Shown in pieces: positions 1 to 12,418 of a stretch of DNA of 64,000 bases. Below the pieces are notes generated by a model. That model searched no databases and had not been told where the DNA came from. It saw nothing but the letters and a program-made list of their open reading frames with translations. Positions within the stretch are counted from its first letter, which is position 1; each line of letters opens with the position of its first letter. The stretch comes from Diospyros lotus (taxonomy: Eukaryota > Streptophyta > Magnoliopsida > Ericales > Ebenaceae): assembly GCF_014633365.1 (NCBI RefSeq), contig NC_068341.1, positions 9,114,001 through 9,178,000 of the forward strand. Reading direction: 5' to 3'. The translations under genes and the position numbers were made by a program.

Positions 1-600
1 GTTGTTGAGTAAGACTGCTCCAATTCAAGCATTGTCTCTTCTTTTGCTGGGTCCTTTTGTTGACTACTCTCTTGGCGGAAAATTTATAGTGAACTACAAG
101 ATATCTTCGGGTGCTATTGTAAGTCCCCGACTCTCCCTTACAAATCCGGTGCATTAAACTCGTTGCATCCATCCATTGATCTGTCCTCGTGGGAATTAGT
201 AAACTGTTACACTTTCTAACACTCGTGGCAACATCTGCAGTTCTTCATTCTCCTTTCGTGCTGCCTAGCTGTGTTCTGCAACGTGAGCCAGTACCTCTGC
301 ATTGGGCGCTTCTCGGCAGTTTCTTTCCAGGTTTTAGGTCATATGAAAACCGTATGCGTGCTAACCTTGGGGTGGCTGCTTTTCGATTCGGAACTGACTT
401 TCAAGAACATCATGGGGATGATCATTGCAGTGGTTGGCATGATAATCTATAGTTGGGCTGTGGAAGTTGAGAAGCAAGCTACTAACAAGGCCGCATCCCA
501 AATAAAGAACAGCCTTACAGAAGAGGAAATTAGGCTCTTGAAGGAGGGAGTTGAAAGCACTCCTTTCAAAGACGTGGAACCTGGGGAGAGCAAGGGGTAG
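1..600 (+). CDS. UDP-rhamnose/UDP-galactose-type nucleotide-sugar transporter, 3' end (partial)
   Basis: Two terminal exons are visible: 1-118 (reading frame from base 2) and 241-600, joined by a 122-bp GT-AG intron (119-240) in phase 0. They encode about 159 C-terminal residues ending in a TAG at 598-600. The second exon contains [20 protein letters not shown] followed by [14 protein letters not shown], a signature of the plant nucleotide-sugar/triose-phosphate transporter family, in particular the URGT (UDP-Rha/UDP-Gal, Golgi) group. Hydrophobic stretches correspond to the last membrane helices, and the charged tail (EVEKQ...) would face the cytosol. Family role: antiport of nucleotide sugars into the Golgi lumen for cell-wall polysaccharide synthesis. 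The 5' exons lie outside the window, so the exact paralogue cannot be fixed. Confidence 0.88.
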
Positions 601-2025
601 GTCGACATTGGTATTTTGCCATCTCGTCTCTCCTAATTTGCTTCATTTATTGCTTTGTTCCATCTCTTCGCCCACCGTCTCATTATCTTATAACTTGAGT
701 TCATAATCAATGTTACTGAATACTTGGGAGCACCCACCCTTAATATTTTTGTTGTCCATCTCATATTTGTTTTATTTTTTTATTCTTGTGGAGGCGAATA
801 GAGTTATTGCATACTGAAACTGAGGCCATATTAAATGTATGAAAATCCATTTGTTTCAGAAAACAACTCTTTCAGTACCTCAAACCTTTCTCCATCTGCT
901 GGCCTTTTTTTTCTTTTTCCTTTTTTACGATATTGAACAAAGATCACATAACGTAAGCATATGAACTTTCACTACAAAAAGTTCATTACTTGTTTGTGTG
1001 TGGGGATATGAGTTCCATCACTTGGGAACGTACCATCGTTCTTATTTGTTTTATATTTTAGGTTTGATTTGATAAGGAAATAAGGAAGAAATTGACATTG
1101 TTGACACTTGCATCATCCCCGTTTGAGAACAATATTTTGATTATGTAAATCAAATCATATTTTCACTACTAAATTTATAAAAACATGTCATTAATAATAT
1201 AAGTTAAAATGAGCTTTCACTCTCTTGTTTTACTAAAACAAAGCTACCATCTATAACTATAATTATCTACTTTATTTTGTTGGTAAGTAAGAATATATTA
1301 AATTGAAAAAAATAAAAATATATGTATAAGATCTAAAGACTTACATTGCAGTATATTTATTTTGAGGTAACGCTCATTTCTTAATCTAAACCAAACTAAC
1401 GAATTAGTTCTACTGTAAAGCATCAACAATTTATTTACTACTATATTTGAACAAACAAATTCATTCATTTTCCAACAGGGTTGAAATTTGAATTGCATAA
1501 TTATTTTTTTATTTAATTAAAAAGAACTCACAATTATTATAGTTGTAATAATTATTTTTTTAAAAATGAATAAAGAAAATTTTGCTACATGGACTACTCA
1601 TACTCAAACATACAGTCATTTCGTATTGGCTTATTTTTGAAAAAGAAATATAGAAAGAAGAACGAAAGCGAAAGCAGAATGTTATATACTTAGGATGATC
1701 GTCTTTGCGCAGTTTTCAGTACTTATATTTTTAATTACGTCAAAAAAGATAAATCGCAGGTTGAGCCTTTGGCCCTTGTGCAGGGCGATAATCGAACTTG
1801 TAATCTACCGAATTAATAACGACATATTACTCATTTGACCGCTTGACTTATTACTCATTTGACCGCTTGACTTATACCCTGAAGAGAGAGAATGCTATCT
1901 ACTTGGTTGGTGGATAAAAGAAATAAAGTGTTTGGCTTACCAATTTGACCACTTATAGTTATAAGCTACTGAATTAGCATATAATTTATGTATTTTATTT
2001 TTTTTTACGTGGTAACATTTAGAGA
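601..2025. other. 3' flank and intergenic DNA after the transporter gene
   Basis: The first few hundred bases are probably the transporter 3' UTR. The rest is AT-rich with no convincing coding frame. At 1827-1874 a 24-bp unit (ttactcatttgaccgcttga...) occurs twice in tandem. A stretch at 1755-1805 contains a loose tRNA B-box-like match on the minus strand but no cloverleaf. Confidence 0.5.
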
Positions 2026-2746
2026 GTGTTTGGTTTATCTATTTTTTTAGCAATTTTTAAGTCGTTGACCTTTTAAGTTATGTAAAGTTTAAAAGTTAAA
2101 TAGTATTTAAGTTGATAACGTATTTGGATAAATGTGTTTTTTAGCTATTAGTTAATAGTTATATGTTTGGTTTAAATGAGCTAATAAGTTATCAGAATTT
2201 GATAAAAATATAAAAATAAATATATTGAATAATACAAATAAAATTTATAAAAATATTAAATGTATTAATTTAATATACATTAATATATACATGTTATATA
2301 TATACAATGAAAGAAAATTGTAAGGGCAACGACGAAGGGAAGAGGAGGTGGCAATGGAGGCGATGGACTATGGGTTGGGGAAAGGGTGAGAACGAGGGTG
2401 ATGGTGATGGACGACGACAACGATGGTGGTCGGATATGGGTTTGGTGGCGGCAGGATTAGAGCAGGCAAAGGGATGAAGAAAGGTATATGTTGAAAACGT
2501 GTGCTTTGTTTGAGAGTAAATATGTAGTTTAATCTATCAATGTAATAAGCTCCTATTAGCGTTTTTGAAAAAGTTGGGGAGGGGAGAGGGGGGGGGGGGG
2601 TTGGACTTTTGCCAAACATTGGTAAATTAGTTTTTAAGTTTAGTAGCGTTTAAACGGCTGGAATATCTCAAAAAATAAGCTACATAACTTATAAACTAAA
2701 TTAATAACTTTTATAAGTAGTCAAAACAGTATGCCAAACACTTAGT
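2026..2746. mobile_element. MITE-like non-autonomous DNA element, copy 1
   Basis: The element starts near agtgtttgg and ends near ccaaacact, giving short inverted termini. The interior is AT-rich and carries a purine-rich, codon-like minisatellite at about 2318-2480 and a G-run at about 2586-2600. No transposase frame is present. The arm at about 2170-2480 is a diverged inverted copy of 3280-3500. The target-site duplication is not clear, so the exact borders are uncertain. Confidence 0.5.
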
Positions 2747-3099
2747 TTAAATGCTATCAAGCTTATAAACCATTTTAATAGCATTTGAGATAAGTTGCCC
2801 CTTTTCCCCAACTTTTCCAAATAAGTTCTAAGGAACTTTTTGTGTTGATCAAACAAATTATTGATTTATCTTCAAACAAAATACATATTTTTAATGAAAA
2901 ATGCTATTGGTACACCTATTTTGTATATCTTAGGCTACATAAGGGGGTATTATGATAAAAATACCCCTCATAAGGTGCATAGAGACGCGTGAGGTGTATG
3001 TTATTTTGGTATAATACCCCCTTATATAGCTCAAGATGTACAAAATGAGTGTACATCTAGCATGATTTATTTTTAATTTCTACATTTTTCTATCTTTTT

Positions 3100-3620
3100 A
3101 CCTTTTTTGTTGTTACTGTCGTCAGACCCATCTTTGGCTGTTGTCTCCAACCTCTATGTCCGTCACTGTCGTTCGCTCCTCCATGTTCGTTGCCATCACC
3201 ATCGTCTTTCATCTAGCGTTGTCCTCTATTTCTTCCATCACCATTGCCTTAGCCCGTCGTCTCTAGTCCATTGTCGTTGCTTTGATCTTTTCTTCCGTTG
3301 CCTTTATTGCCACCTTATTTCGTCGTTGTCGCTATCTTCTCCTTCATTCACTATATATATATATAATATTTAATATATATTAAATTAATTTTTTTATTAA
3401 AATTTAATATTTTTATGAATTTTATTTATATTATTTAACAAATATTTTTGTCTTTTTATCAAATTTTAATAATTTATCAATTATTTTAAACTAAATATAT
3501 AATTAAATATTATTCAATTTTTAAACATATTTATTTAAACGCATTAGTAATTCTCATTTGTAAATTTTACAGAACTTAAAAAAGTTAAACAAGTTAGAAG
3601 CTACTTTTAAAAACGGTCTA
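3100..3620. repeat. Inverted, diverged copy of the 2.0-2.5 kb MITE-like sequence
   Basis: Read in reverse complement, this stretch follows the order of the copy at 2030-2480: a purine/GGCAATGG-type minisatellite, a TA-rich block, then a gataaa/aatataaataaaatt block. Divergence is substantial. The apparent 88-residue open frame here is a by-product of the simple repeat and is not called as a gene. Confidence 0.5.
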
Positions 3621-3705
3621 AAGAGTTGCTGGCTAGCAGAAAGGAGGAATGCGATTGAAGCATAGCTGCAAAACCTGACGCGGTGATAGAACAGAGAGGA
3701 AAAGC

Positions 3706-6700
3706 ATGTCCAACGCAGTGGCGAATGGCCTAGCCGGAGCTGGTGGCGGTATTATCGCACAGATTGTCACTTATCCTCTCCAAACGGTATTGAATTTGTA
3801 CCCACTCACACGCTCCACCCTGTGGAATTTGATTTTGATATGCATAATTCAATTTCGTTTCGACCTTCAATTTGTTTCGGTAATTTTCTTTATTGATTTG
3901 GTGCTTTGGTTTCGCCTGTTGTTTGCAGGTAAACACGCGCCAACAGGTGAAGAGAGTTGCCAAGAAAGGTCAGGCCTCCTCCGCCCAACCTTCTGATCAT
4001 CGTCCAGGGAGCACGCTTGTTCAAATCTTCCAGGTTTTACCAATTCCATTCGATTTTCTCCATTAGCTGTGTATTTAGGGTTTACCAGTGTTCAATCATT
4101 ATCATCACCATTTATCCTTCATCCTTTCTCTTTTAGGTTCATCGTGATATCGTTTCGTTTCCTGGCGATATTCACTCACTTCCATCTTTACGTGCTACTT
4201 ATTGTTCTGTTTAATGCGTGTAAGGTGTTGAAAAACGAAGGATGGGGAGGGCTTTACAGCGGCCTGAGGCCTTCTCTGCTGGGAACTGCTGCTTCAATGG
4301 TAATACCACGCTACCGTTTCCTGCCCTGCACGGATCTTGTTGGGCAGGAGAGGGAGATGAATGATCATTCAGGCCTGCTTATTTCTGCAAATAGAAGCCC
4401 CCAAAGCCTCAAAACTTATTATTTGGTTGATTGTAATTAATATGATATGAATATAAAACACGGGGTTGCGATAAATCAGTGTTCCCAAGCAAGATATGTG
4501 CAACTCTCGTCATTATCATGCACCTGCATTCCTTGTTTCATATTATTCTGTAAATTTGGTATTACGGTCACATGCCCTTTGGATGCCAGTTTCTGTTTAC
4601 GTGTCACAAATATGTACCTTATCACTACAGAAATGTCATTTTTCCATGAATAAAAATAAAAACAAGTGCAAAAATTGACATACTCCTTGATCATTGGGCT
4701 GCAGCCTTAAGGAAGCTCTCTTGATTGTTACTGTTAGTGCTTCAGCCCCATATCTTATTTTGATAAGTCTACATATAAATCTATTTTTCTTGCTTGTTGA
4801 ATTTTGATTTACAGTTAACATGGTTTTGAGAGTTTCTGAATATGCAAAACTTATATGACATTCTTATTCTATTGGACTATCCCTCAATTGGCAGCTTCAG
4901 CTGAAGTTTGGAATGGTTTATCCTGCTGAAGGTTTTTACTTTGCACAAATTTGATCTTGTGTGGTTATTTTAGATAACCGTATTGTTTGTCTTTTTTATT
5001 TTTATGTCTACCATTTGTGATGACCATTCTAGAGGTAGTCGTTCAGATACATACATACATATATATATATTTAATAATTTGCCTTGACTTGCCTCCACTC
5101 TGGTACCGATTAGTAGCTAACTGATTGTTACTTTGACACCAAAACCTCACATTATACTAAATACTTTGTCCAACACATTCATGACCTACATGCTAATATT
5201 AGGAGGACAATTGCATTAAGTACCGAAAATTATAAACTTTTGCTGATTCATTAGAGGGAAGTACATTTCAATAGGTGGGATAAAGTTCAGTGTAGTCAAA
5301 GGCGAGCATCTTGGTTGCCTAGGCGCTTGGGCTCCTGAAGGCTCCATAGAAGCGCCTTGCCTATCTCTAGGTGAGGCAATTTCAATCAAGCTAAGCCTGC
5401 GCAAGTGAGCACCTCAGATGAGGCGGCAAGTGTCAAAGGTGCTTGCTTATGCATAAAAAGAAAGGTGTTTAGACTTTTTTTTCTTAAGCTTCATAATATT
5501 TGATAAATCACTGGTAGGAAAAAGATATGTTTAGTATCATGTGGATATGCTTGTAATTAATTTGAAGTTGCTTTTTGATTATGTGACTGTCAGGCTTTTA
5601 TTCTGTTGTCATATCATATCTTTTATTTTTGTAGTTTTAACTGATTCACTATAAAATCACCATATCAGAAGTAATTATATCAAATCTGAGACAATGGATT
5701 GAAGTTGTTGTATTCTATTATTCAAGCTGTGACAAGCCAATTTATAGTAATGGAGTGTTTATACTGAATAATTTTATGATCAGCTTCATTTATCCTTTAT
5801 GAGTGCCTCTATGCACTATATTGGAAAAGAAAATATTTTTTCTTGAAGTGTTCATTTTTCACTTCTTCAACGGGGTCTAATAATCTCATTCTGATGTTGC
5901 AGGGCATTTATTACTATTTTTATCAGGTGTTCAAAAACAAGGCTGAGGCAATTGCAATTGCCCGTAGAAATGAAGGACGTGGGAATGGTACCGTGGGCAT
6001 GCTATCTTGGCTTGTTGTTGCAGCTATTGCTGGGTAAACAATCAATTTGTTTGACAGACAGCAAAACCAAAAAAGTCTAAATATTTTCTTTTGTAGGATT
6101 TAGGATGTCTATGTGAAAGTTCTGCAGTAACCAATGTCTTCTTGTTCCTGATGCTTTATTTATTGAGATATTTCTTATTACAAGTTAGATTTCCTTATGT
6201 TCTCATTGTTGTTTGAATGACATTTTTGCTGCAAATGATTTCTTCTCAGGTCCTTGAATGTATTGCTGACAAACCCAATATGGATTCTTGTGACACGAAT
6301 GCAGGTGATTTGAATGTTCTGTGACAATTCTAGCACTTAAAAACAATTTTTCCTGCAATCTTTATTTTATGTTTAGATTTTCTTTTTCAAAATAGGATTT
6401 TTAATAGTTATTCAAGAATTGGATTCATTGTCAACTTTGTCTCCTTTTGGTTGCTATAGATTATTCAAGAATAAGCGGTTGATGCTTATCTTTTGTATTG
6501 ACCATCTCACTTATCTGTGGCCTGCAGTAGGCTCCTTGTATGTTATTTCTTGTTCTTTATAATATTGGCATGTGTCCCATGCCTCCCCCTTCAAAAGAAA
6601 AAAAAAGTTCCTTTTGGTTTTTGTTTCACATCAATTTGTTATTTACACGTCAACATTCTAGGGAAATACATAAATGATGAATCGCTGACTAAATTTTCTG

Positions 6701-9700
6701 AGTGTTCTTGAACAACTTGCCTAGTTCAAGAGATGGACGCTTATTCTTGTTGCAAAAGGCTGCTCAGTATAAGAAAATACATACCATTTTTTAGTTAATC
6801 TGACACTTTTCAGTTTTCATCACTATCTACATTCTATTTTTTGGGTGCAAAATAGCTGCATTCATATCTTAAAACTGCTATTCACATTTTGCAGCATGGC
6901 AGATATCTACCATAATTTTGGTTAGTTGCTTGAATGCATTTCGATTTCACCATTTTAGGTGCAATACCTGATGATTTCAACAAGTTCTCATGCCCTATGA
7001 TTTTTTTTTTTATCATAACATAGTGTGATTTTATTAGTTAATTTTAAATTATCTGTGTTTTAAATTGTCTTGATTAATTTGTGGCATTGTCCTTCTGATC
7101 CTAGACCCATACTCAAGCAGAAAGGAAAATTATGGAGGCAAAAAGAGAGGCTTTACTAAAGGAAGCTTCTGAAGGCAATTTCATGGGTTCAACCCTGCAA
7201 GACAAATTGGCAGAACTCAGTTCTATCAAACACCGCCCATATGGAACATTGCACGCAGTTAGTTTTTGTACTTACTTTTTTTTGGGGGTGTGCCAGTGTG
7301 CATAACTAGAGTATCTTGTTTTTCTTTTCTCCATGACTTATGTTGCTGATATGAAATAAATGTTGTTCTGGATTTTTTTGGTCCTATCCACAAGACTCAG
7401 GGAGAGTTCTCGTTCTCTATTCTTTCTTTGTTTGGAAAGGTTTGCTGCCTATCCTTACTTAAAATAAAGATTTTTTTCCTTGGGAACATGCTAGTCTTGT
7501 GTCACAAGTTCACACAATGCTTAAGGGTGCAACAGTCAAGCATCAATTCAATTTAGACAAACCTTTCTCAGACCTAATCAGAAAACCTCTTTCCATACCT
7601 GTGATGGGTTTGAACCCCACAATCCATACCTATGTTACTGAAAATATCAAAATACTAATACCCTAGAAAAGGACAAAGTGGTCCCAAAATCCTCAACTGC
7701 ACCAACCTCTTTTGAGTTATGACTGTTCCCTTGTAACTTGCTCCTGACCTGATTATATTGATTCCAAATCTATACCATTAAGGTCGGAGAGGGAAGGGAC
7801 CTTGTTTTCTTTGTCAGGTTGTCACTCCAAATGATGGCACACATTTGGGCTAGATGTAGTGCCCATTCAAGTGATAACACACTACTAATCATGGCAGCTA
7901 TTCTGAGGGATACTGCTACACCATTGTGATTGACACCAAAAAGCAATTTTATTTGGTGAAAGAAGGATTATGTTATATGCATCCATTTTAGAAGTTATAT
8001 GTGTTCAAGATGATTTAATGTGACTGGTCTGTTGGTGATTTATCTTCTTTTCTGTTAATTTTGTTTGGTATTTATCTATTTGTTACATATGCGTGTCTGT
8101 TACTTGTAGGCTTGTGAAATTTACAATGAAGCAGGAATCACTGGATTCTGGAAAGGCATCATCCCCACATTAATCATGGTGAATTTACGTCGATAATTGA
8201 ATTACCTTTTGATGTAGTGCCAAGCTACCTTTAATATATGGGGATTACTCTGTGCCAGGTTTGCAATCCATCAATCCAATTCATGATTTATGAGACTTCA
8301 TTAAAGCGTCTGAGAGCCAAGCGCGCCACTAATAAACAGGGAAGAAGTAATGTAACTGCTTTGGAGGTAAGCTCCTGTAGAGATGGTAGACTCCAAAGCC
8401 CATAGAGAATCAGTATTTATACCGAGGAGTGGTATGTTGTTGTCTTCAAAAACATACAGAAAAGTTAGGGTTGATCACAAAGAATAGTGTGTTGTTTTTG
8501 TTCTTAGCACAGTTCTGTTACTGCGGGGAGTGTGATCTTCAACAAGACATCTGAATAACTAAATTATATTGTCATATGCTATGAACAATGAAGTCATCAT
8601 TTTGTTTTGGCAAAAGAACTGTGTCCCATTGGACGATGGTATTCATATCAGAGGCTTTGCTCACATTTTATAGTCTAATGTCCTGTGTTCTTTGTTTGAA
8701 TAGGTTTTCCTACTGGGGGCCTTGGCAAAACTGGGAGCAACTATCTCAACATATCCTTTGTTGGTGGTTAAGGTGATGGCAGTTCTACTAGCTGTTGACT
8801 GTTTGGAGCTTGTACAAATACCCTTCTTGCTTCATATAGCCTAAATGATGTTATATCTTAGTGTGTTGTCCGTCTACAGAATATAAACTATGCAAGGTTG
8901 TTTTCTTCTACTATAAATTTCCTATTGATAGTGTTGTACTTGATAACTGTGCAGTCAAGGCTTCAAGCAAAGCAGGAGATTGGTGGAAACGTCTTACTAA
9001 GATATTCAGGTTTGTTTTCAATATTCTAATCAATATTTTCATTTGTATACTAACAGATAACTTCATTCAAATTATTAGGTCCTTTCATCTTTGTTCACTC
9101 AGATATTTGGGGTTAACTCAGACATTTGGGGTTCAAGTCTTATAACTTCAAAATTCTAATTTCTGTATTTTGTTACATTTGTCTTTTAAGGGTGAGGGAA
9201 AGCCTTGGTAGCAATAGTAAGGTTGTTCCTTTGTGACTGAAAGGTCTGTGATTCAAGTTGTGGAAACAATCTCTTTGCAAAAAAGGCAAGGGGAAGATTG
9301 CATAGAGATACAACCCTCGCAAAGCAAGGAGTTTCAAGAATTACTTTGCTTTATTTAATGAAAAATAAATTTGAGTTTGTATTTTCTGGGTAGGTGGTGG
9401 GCCTTGGTAGCAACAATAAGGTTGCTCCTTGACCTCCCCCACCCATTGGAACACGAGTAGTCCCCCCTGCCTGAACTCCCCCACCCATCGGAACATGAGT
9501 AGTCCCCCTCGCCCACATAAATTTTCTGGGGCTTTTGTGCTGAGATTTCTACCCATTTTAACTTATCTATGCATGTCTTTCATAGCAATAATGGTATATA
9601 ATGGCCTTGGAGTAGATTTGGCCATGAATATAGATGATTTGCTAGCCAGTGGGATTAAGGCTTGGTGGGGTGGCATTGAAGAGTACTTTGCTTTTCCTCT

Positions 9701-10912
9701 TGTAGCTGTGCATACGTCACCTATTGTCTGCCTTGACAGACACACACACACACACTCACACACACATATCTAAATCCTGGTGGTCTATGTATGTGCACAC
9801 ATTAGATTCATCCATAGAAAGTATATGAGAAAGCGGAACCTTTTTATCGTCCATTTGACCTACTTGAAGACCACTCCCCAGACCTTGAATCACCTTTGTC
9901 AACATATAGCTCAAAGTTTACATCAATAAAGTAAACAAAAGAATCAAGTTGTCAACATAGAAATTTACAGGGTTCCTCACTTCCCATTCACTAAAGTAGA
10001 AAATATTATTGTTGAAATATAAATATGATCCACTATAACCGCTTTTGACAAAAGACTATCTTGGAATGTAAGCCTTTTGAATATCTGATTTATACCAGTC
10101 TTTAGCCTTTAATCAACATCTCATTGCTGAACATCTAGTATATTTCTGTACTCCTTTGAGTGTTTGTATATGTCCACTTGTGAGACTTCCTTTAATCTAG
10201 GAGTAGAACCTTGTTAAGATTTTTTTAACCCCACACATGCAAGTTTGTGGATTGGATACCTAGGGTATGAGATGTAGTTCAACTAGGATGGTGTTGGAAG
10301 TTGACACGCTGTATATTTTTCCTCAAATAGTGTACTGTTCAGCTAAGTAAGGTCTCCTTTTTCCTCATTAGATTTTTCAATGTAAATGCATTTTCTCTGC
10401 TTTTGATTTCTTGAATTTTTCAGTGTAAATGTGTTTGTTTTGCGCCATTGATAGAGCTGGTTGAAGGTTTAGAATTCATGTAACCAACCACTCCTAATGG
10501 GATTAAGGCTTGTGATTGTTGTTGTTGTGTTTGTTTTGTTTTTTTATTCTGCTATCCATCAACTGGATCTACCTCATGTAATACTGATTTGATTGGGGTT
10601 GAGGCAAACTTTCAAATCTGGGCTACACACAAATTTTCAATCCTGAACCTGATTATTATCTTTGTCTAAGCAATCTGCTTTTATGACACTGAAAATGTCA
10701 ATTATGTTCACTGCAATACAGGTACTCTTGATGCGATTATGAAGATGGCCCGATATGAGGGATTGTCTAGCTTTTACAAGGGTATGAGCACGAAGATAGT
10801 ACAGAGTGTTCTTGCAGCCTCTATACTTTTCATGGTTAAGGAAGAGTTTGTTAAGGCTTATGTGGCATTTGCAGATAAGTACCAGAAAATTCTACCGAAT
10901 TTAGTGAAATGA
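3706..10912 (+). CDS. PXN: Peroxisomal NAD carrier (mitochondrial carrier family)
   Basis: Eleven exons: 3706-3786, 3929-4033, 4225-4299, 5903-6033, 6250-6304, 7105-7257, 8110-8178, 8259-8366, 8704-8772, 8955-9009 and 10722-10912. All introns are GT-AG and all phases close, giving 363 residues. Three carrier repeats are visible, with degenerate PX[DE]XX[KR] signatures: YPLQTVNTRQQ, NPIWILVTRMQ and YPLLVVKSRLQ. The start MSNAVANGLAGAGGGIIAQ and the tail FYKGMSTKIVQSVLAASILF match the PXN group. Family role: import of NAD into peroxisomes (exchange with AMP) to support beta-oxidation and photorespiration. From memory the Arabidopsis protein is about 331 residues; the extra length here sits in two matrix-side loops, after the first signature (a KRVAKKGQ-type basic stretch) and after the second (a lysine/glutamate-rich segment encoded by exon 6). 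Exon 1 begins at the first ATG of the frame. The gene is intact. Confidence 0.93.
5290..5460. repeat. GC-rich 'gcctaggcgc' repeat in PXN intron 3
   Basis: Within the 1.6-kb intron 3 (4300-5902) lies a block with gcctaggcgcttgggc, gaagcgccttgcc and gtgaggcaa motifs that recur as imperfect inverted and direct copies. This resembles the short GGCGC/CTAGGCG-containing repeats common in plant introns. A related block appears at 63668-63735. No coding potential is seen. Confidence 0.45.
9199..9345 (+). mobile_element. Au-like SINE in PXN intron 10
   Basis: The order of motifs matches the plant Au SINE as I recall it: gccttggtagcaatagtaagg, then ttgtgactgaaaggtctgtgattcaagt (B-box region), then tggaaacaatctctttgca, then gcaagggg and accctcgcaaag. 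The sequence is diverged (the B box is gattcaagt rather than the consensus). It lies in the 1.7-kb intron between exons 10 and 11. Confidence 0.65.
9400..9450 (+). mobile_element. Truncated Au-like SINE head
   Basis: The segment gccttggtagcaacaataaggttgctcct repeats the start of the SINE 200 bases upstream and then diverges into C-rich sequence. It is a second, truncated copy in the same intron. Confidence 0.5.
9737..9772. repeat. CA microsatellite
   Basis: A short (CA)n run, interrupted by a few T bases, in PXN intron 10. Confidence 0.8.
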
Positions 10913-11897
10913 TTTTTCTCCCTTGTACAAATGATAAATGTAGTGACCTGTCTTCTAGATTCTTTTTTGTTTGTAGAAATGATGTTACTGTACCTCTATT
11001 ATATATGATCCCAGGATACCGAACCTGACAGAGCAACATAAAGAAGAAAATGAAAAAAAATTTAAATTGATATCTTGAATATTACATGAATGTTAAAATG
11101 TTCTTGGAAAGACATGATGCTTTAAGTACAATATATTAGAGCATGATGTTCCACCTTAATGCTGAGTTGTTACACATTGTCGATAAAATCTTGACATCTG
11201 TCTTCCATATTAAATCCAACGTGTTCAGATATGAGATGGATACAATGATGTTTCTGCTGGTTCTGATTTCTCTCTCTGCTTATTCAGAGTGTAAAAGGGC
11301 AGAGTGGAAATACCGAATTTCATATGGAACTCTTTGAATTGCATTACTTATTTATTTTTATTTATTTATCTTCTTTTTTTTCATATTTTATAGGTCAGAG
11401 TGCTACTTTAAAGTTTCACTGGCTCTAAATGAGGTCTTTGTAGTAAGGGGTATTCTGATAAATTGTGCAAATCGCTGGATATGAACTGGCATGGGTTTGT
11501 TGTTGGTTGAATAACGTTATTGGATCTTGGTAGGAATCTAATAGGTTTGGAGTATTAAAGTATCTTAATTTCCTAATTTTGGAGTTGTTCTCTTGATATG
11601 ATGGGGAGAACCAGCATACTTTATGGATATTTATGTAATAGATTTGAATCATAGGATCACAGAAAACTTTTGTGGTTTTGTGCAGCCTCACCTTCAGGTA
11701 TAACTTTTAAGGGAAGTTCTTGCTGGGCTTCCTTGTGTGTATGTGTTCTCTTTCTCACTACTTTTTATTTCTCAGTTGGTGTTGCAGGCCAGCGATGTTT
11801 CCTTTTCAACCTCAAAACTGTCTCAATCATACCCAAGTTAATTGTGACCTTTGGCTACTTATTTATTTAACCATTGATACTCTAAAATTGACCGAGC

Positions 11898-11933
<36 letters not shown>

Positions 11934-12418
11934 GAAACTCCAATCAAATTCATCCTCAAAATCATCCTTTTACCAGAGTTTAATGGTCAACATCACCAAG
12001 CCACCCTAGAAACTCTGTTTTCTATCTTGGAGCATAAAACCTTAGAACTTCCAGTACAGTTCCATTATTACCTTGGAGTTGGAGCAGTAAGGAATAGCAA
12101 TGGATGTCTTCTTTTTGTTCTTTTTGCTTTTCTGAAAGTTGAAGATTACTTAATTTTGGCGCCTCCTTGTGGTGGGTATACCTTCTCCGAGTTGTTGCAG
12201 CAATCTACTGTGTAATTTGAATAAAACGAATGAAGACCGTGCTTCAATGGTTCTTCCTTTTTGTCTTCCTTGAACAGAGAATGTCAGTGCAACTCCAGGA
12301 GTATTTCAACTGTCTACACGGAATTAAGAGTGGGCTGTTAGTCCTCTCAAATCTCAACTAGTTAAAGGAAAAAGTATGCTGCCTTTTCAGCCATCTGTCC
12401 ACATGTAATCATTACTAC
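10913..12418. other. Intergenic DNA between convergent genes
   Basis: This stretch holds the 3' UTR of the NAD carrier gene on the left and that of the STICHEL-like gene on the right. At 11900-11937 there is an A-run followed by an (AAAAG)n microsatellite. I see no further gene. Confidence 0.5.

Noticed and set aside
1755..1805. Possible tRNA gene (minus-strand string close to a B box)
   Set aside because: No acceptor stem or anticodon arm could be built. It is more likely SINE debris or chance.
3107..3373. A Leu/Ser/His-rich 88-residue frame
   Set aside because: It is a reading of the pyrimidine-rich minisatellite in a MITE-like copy.
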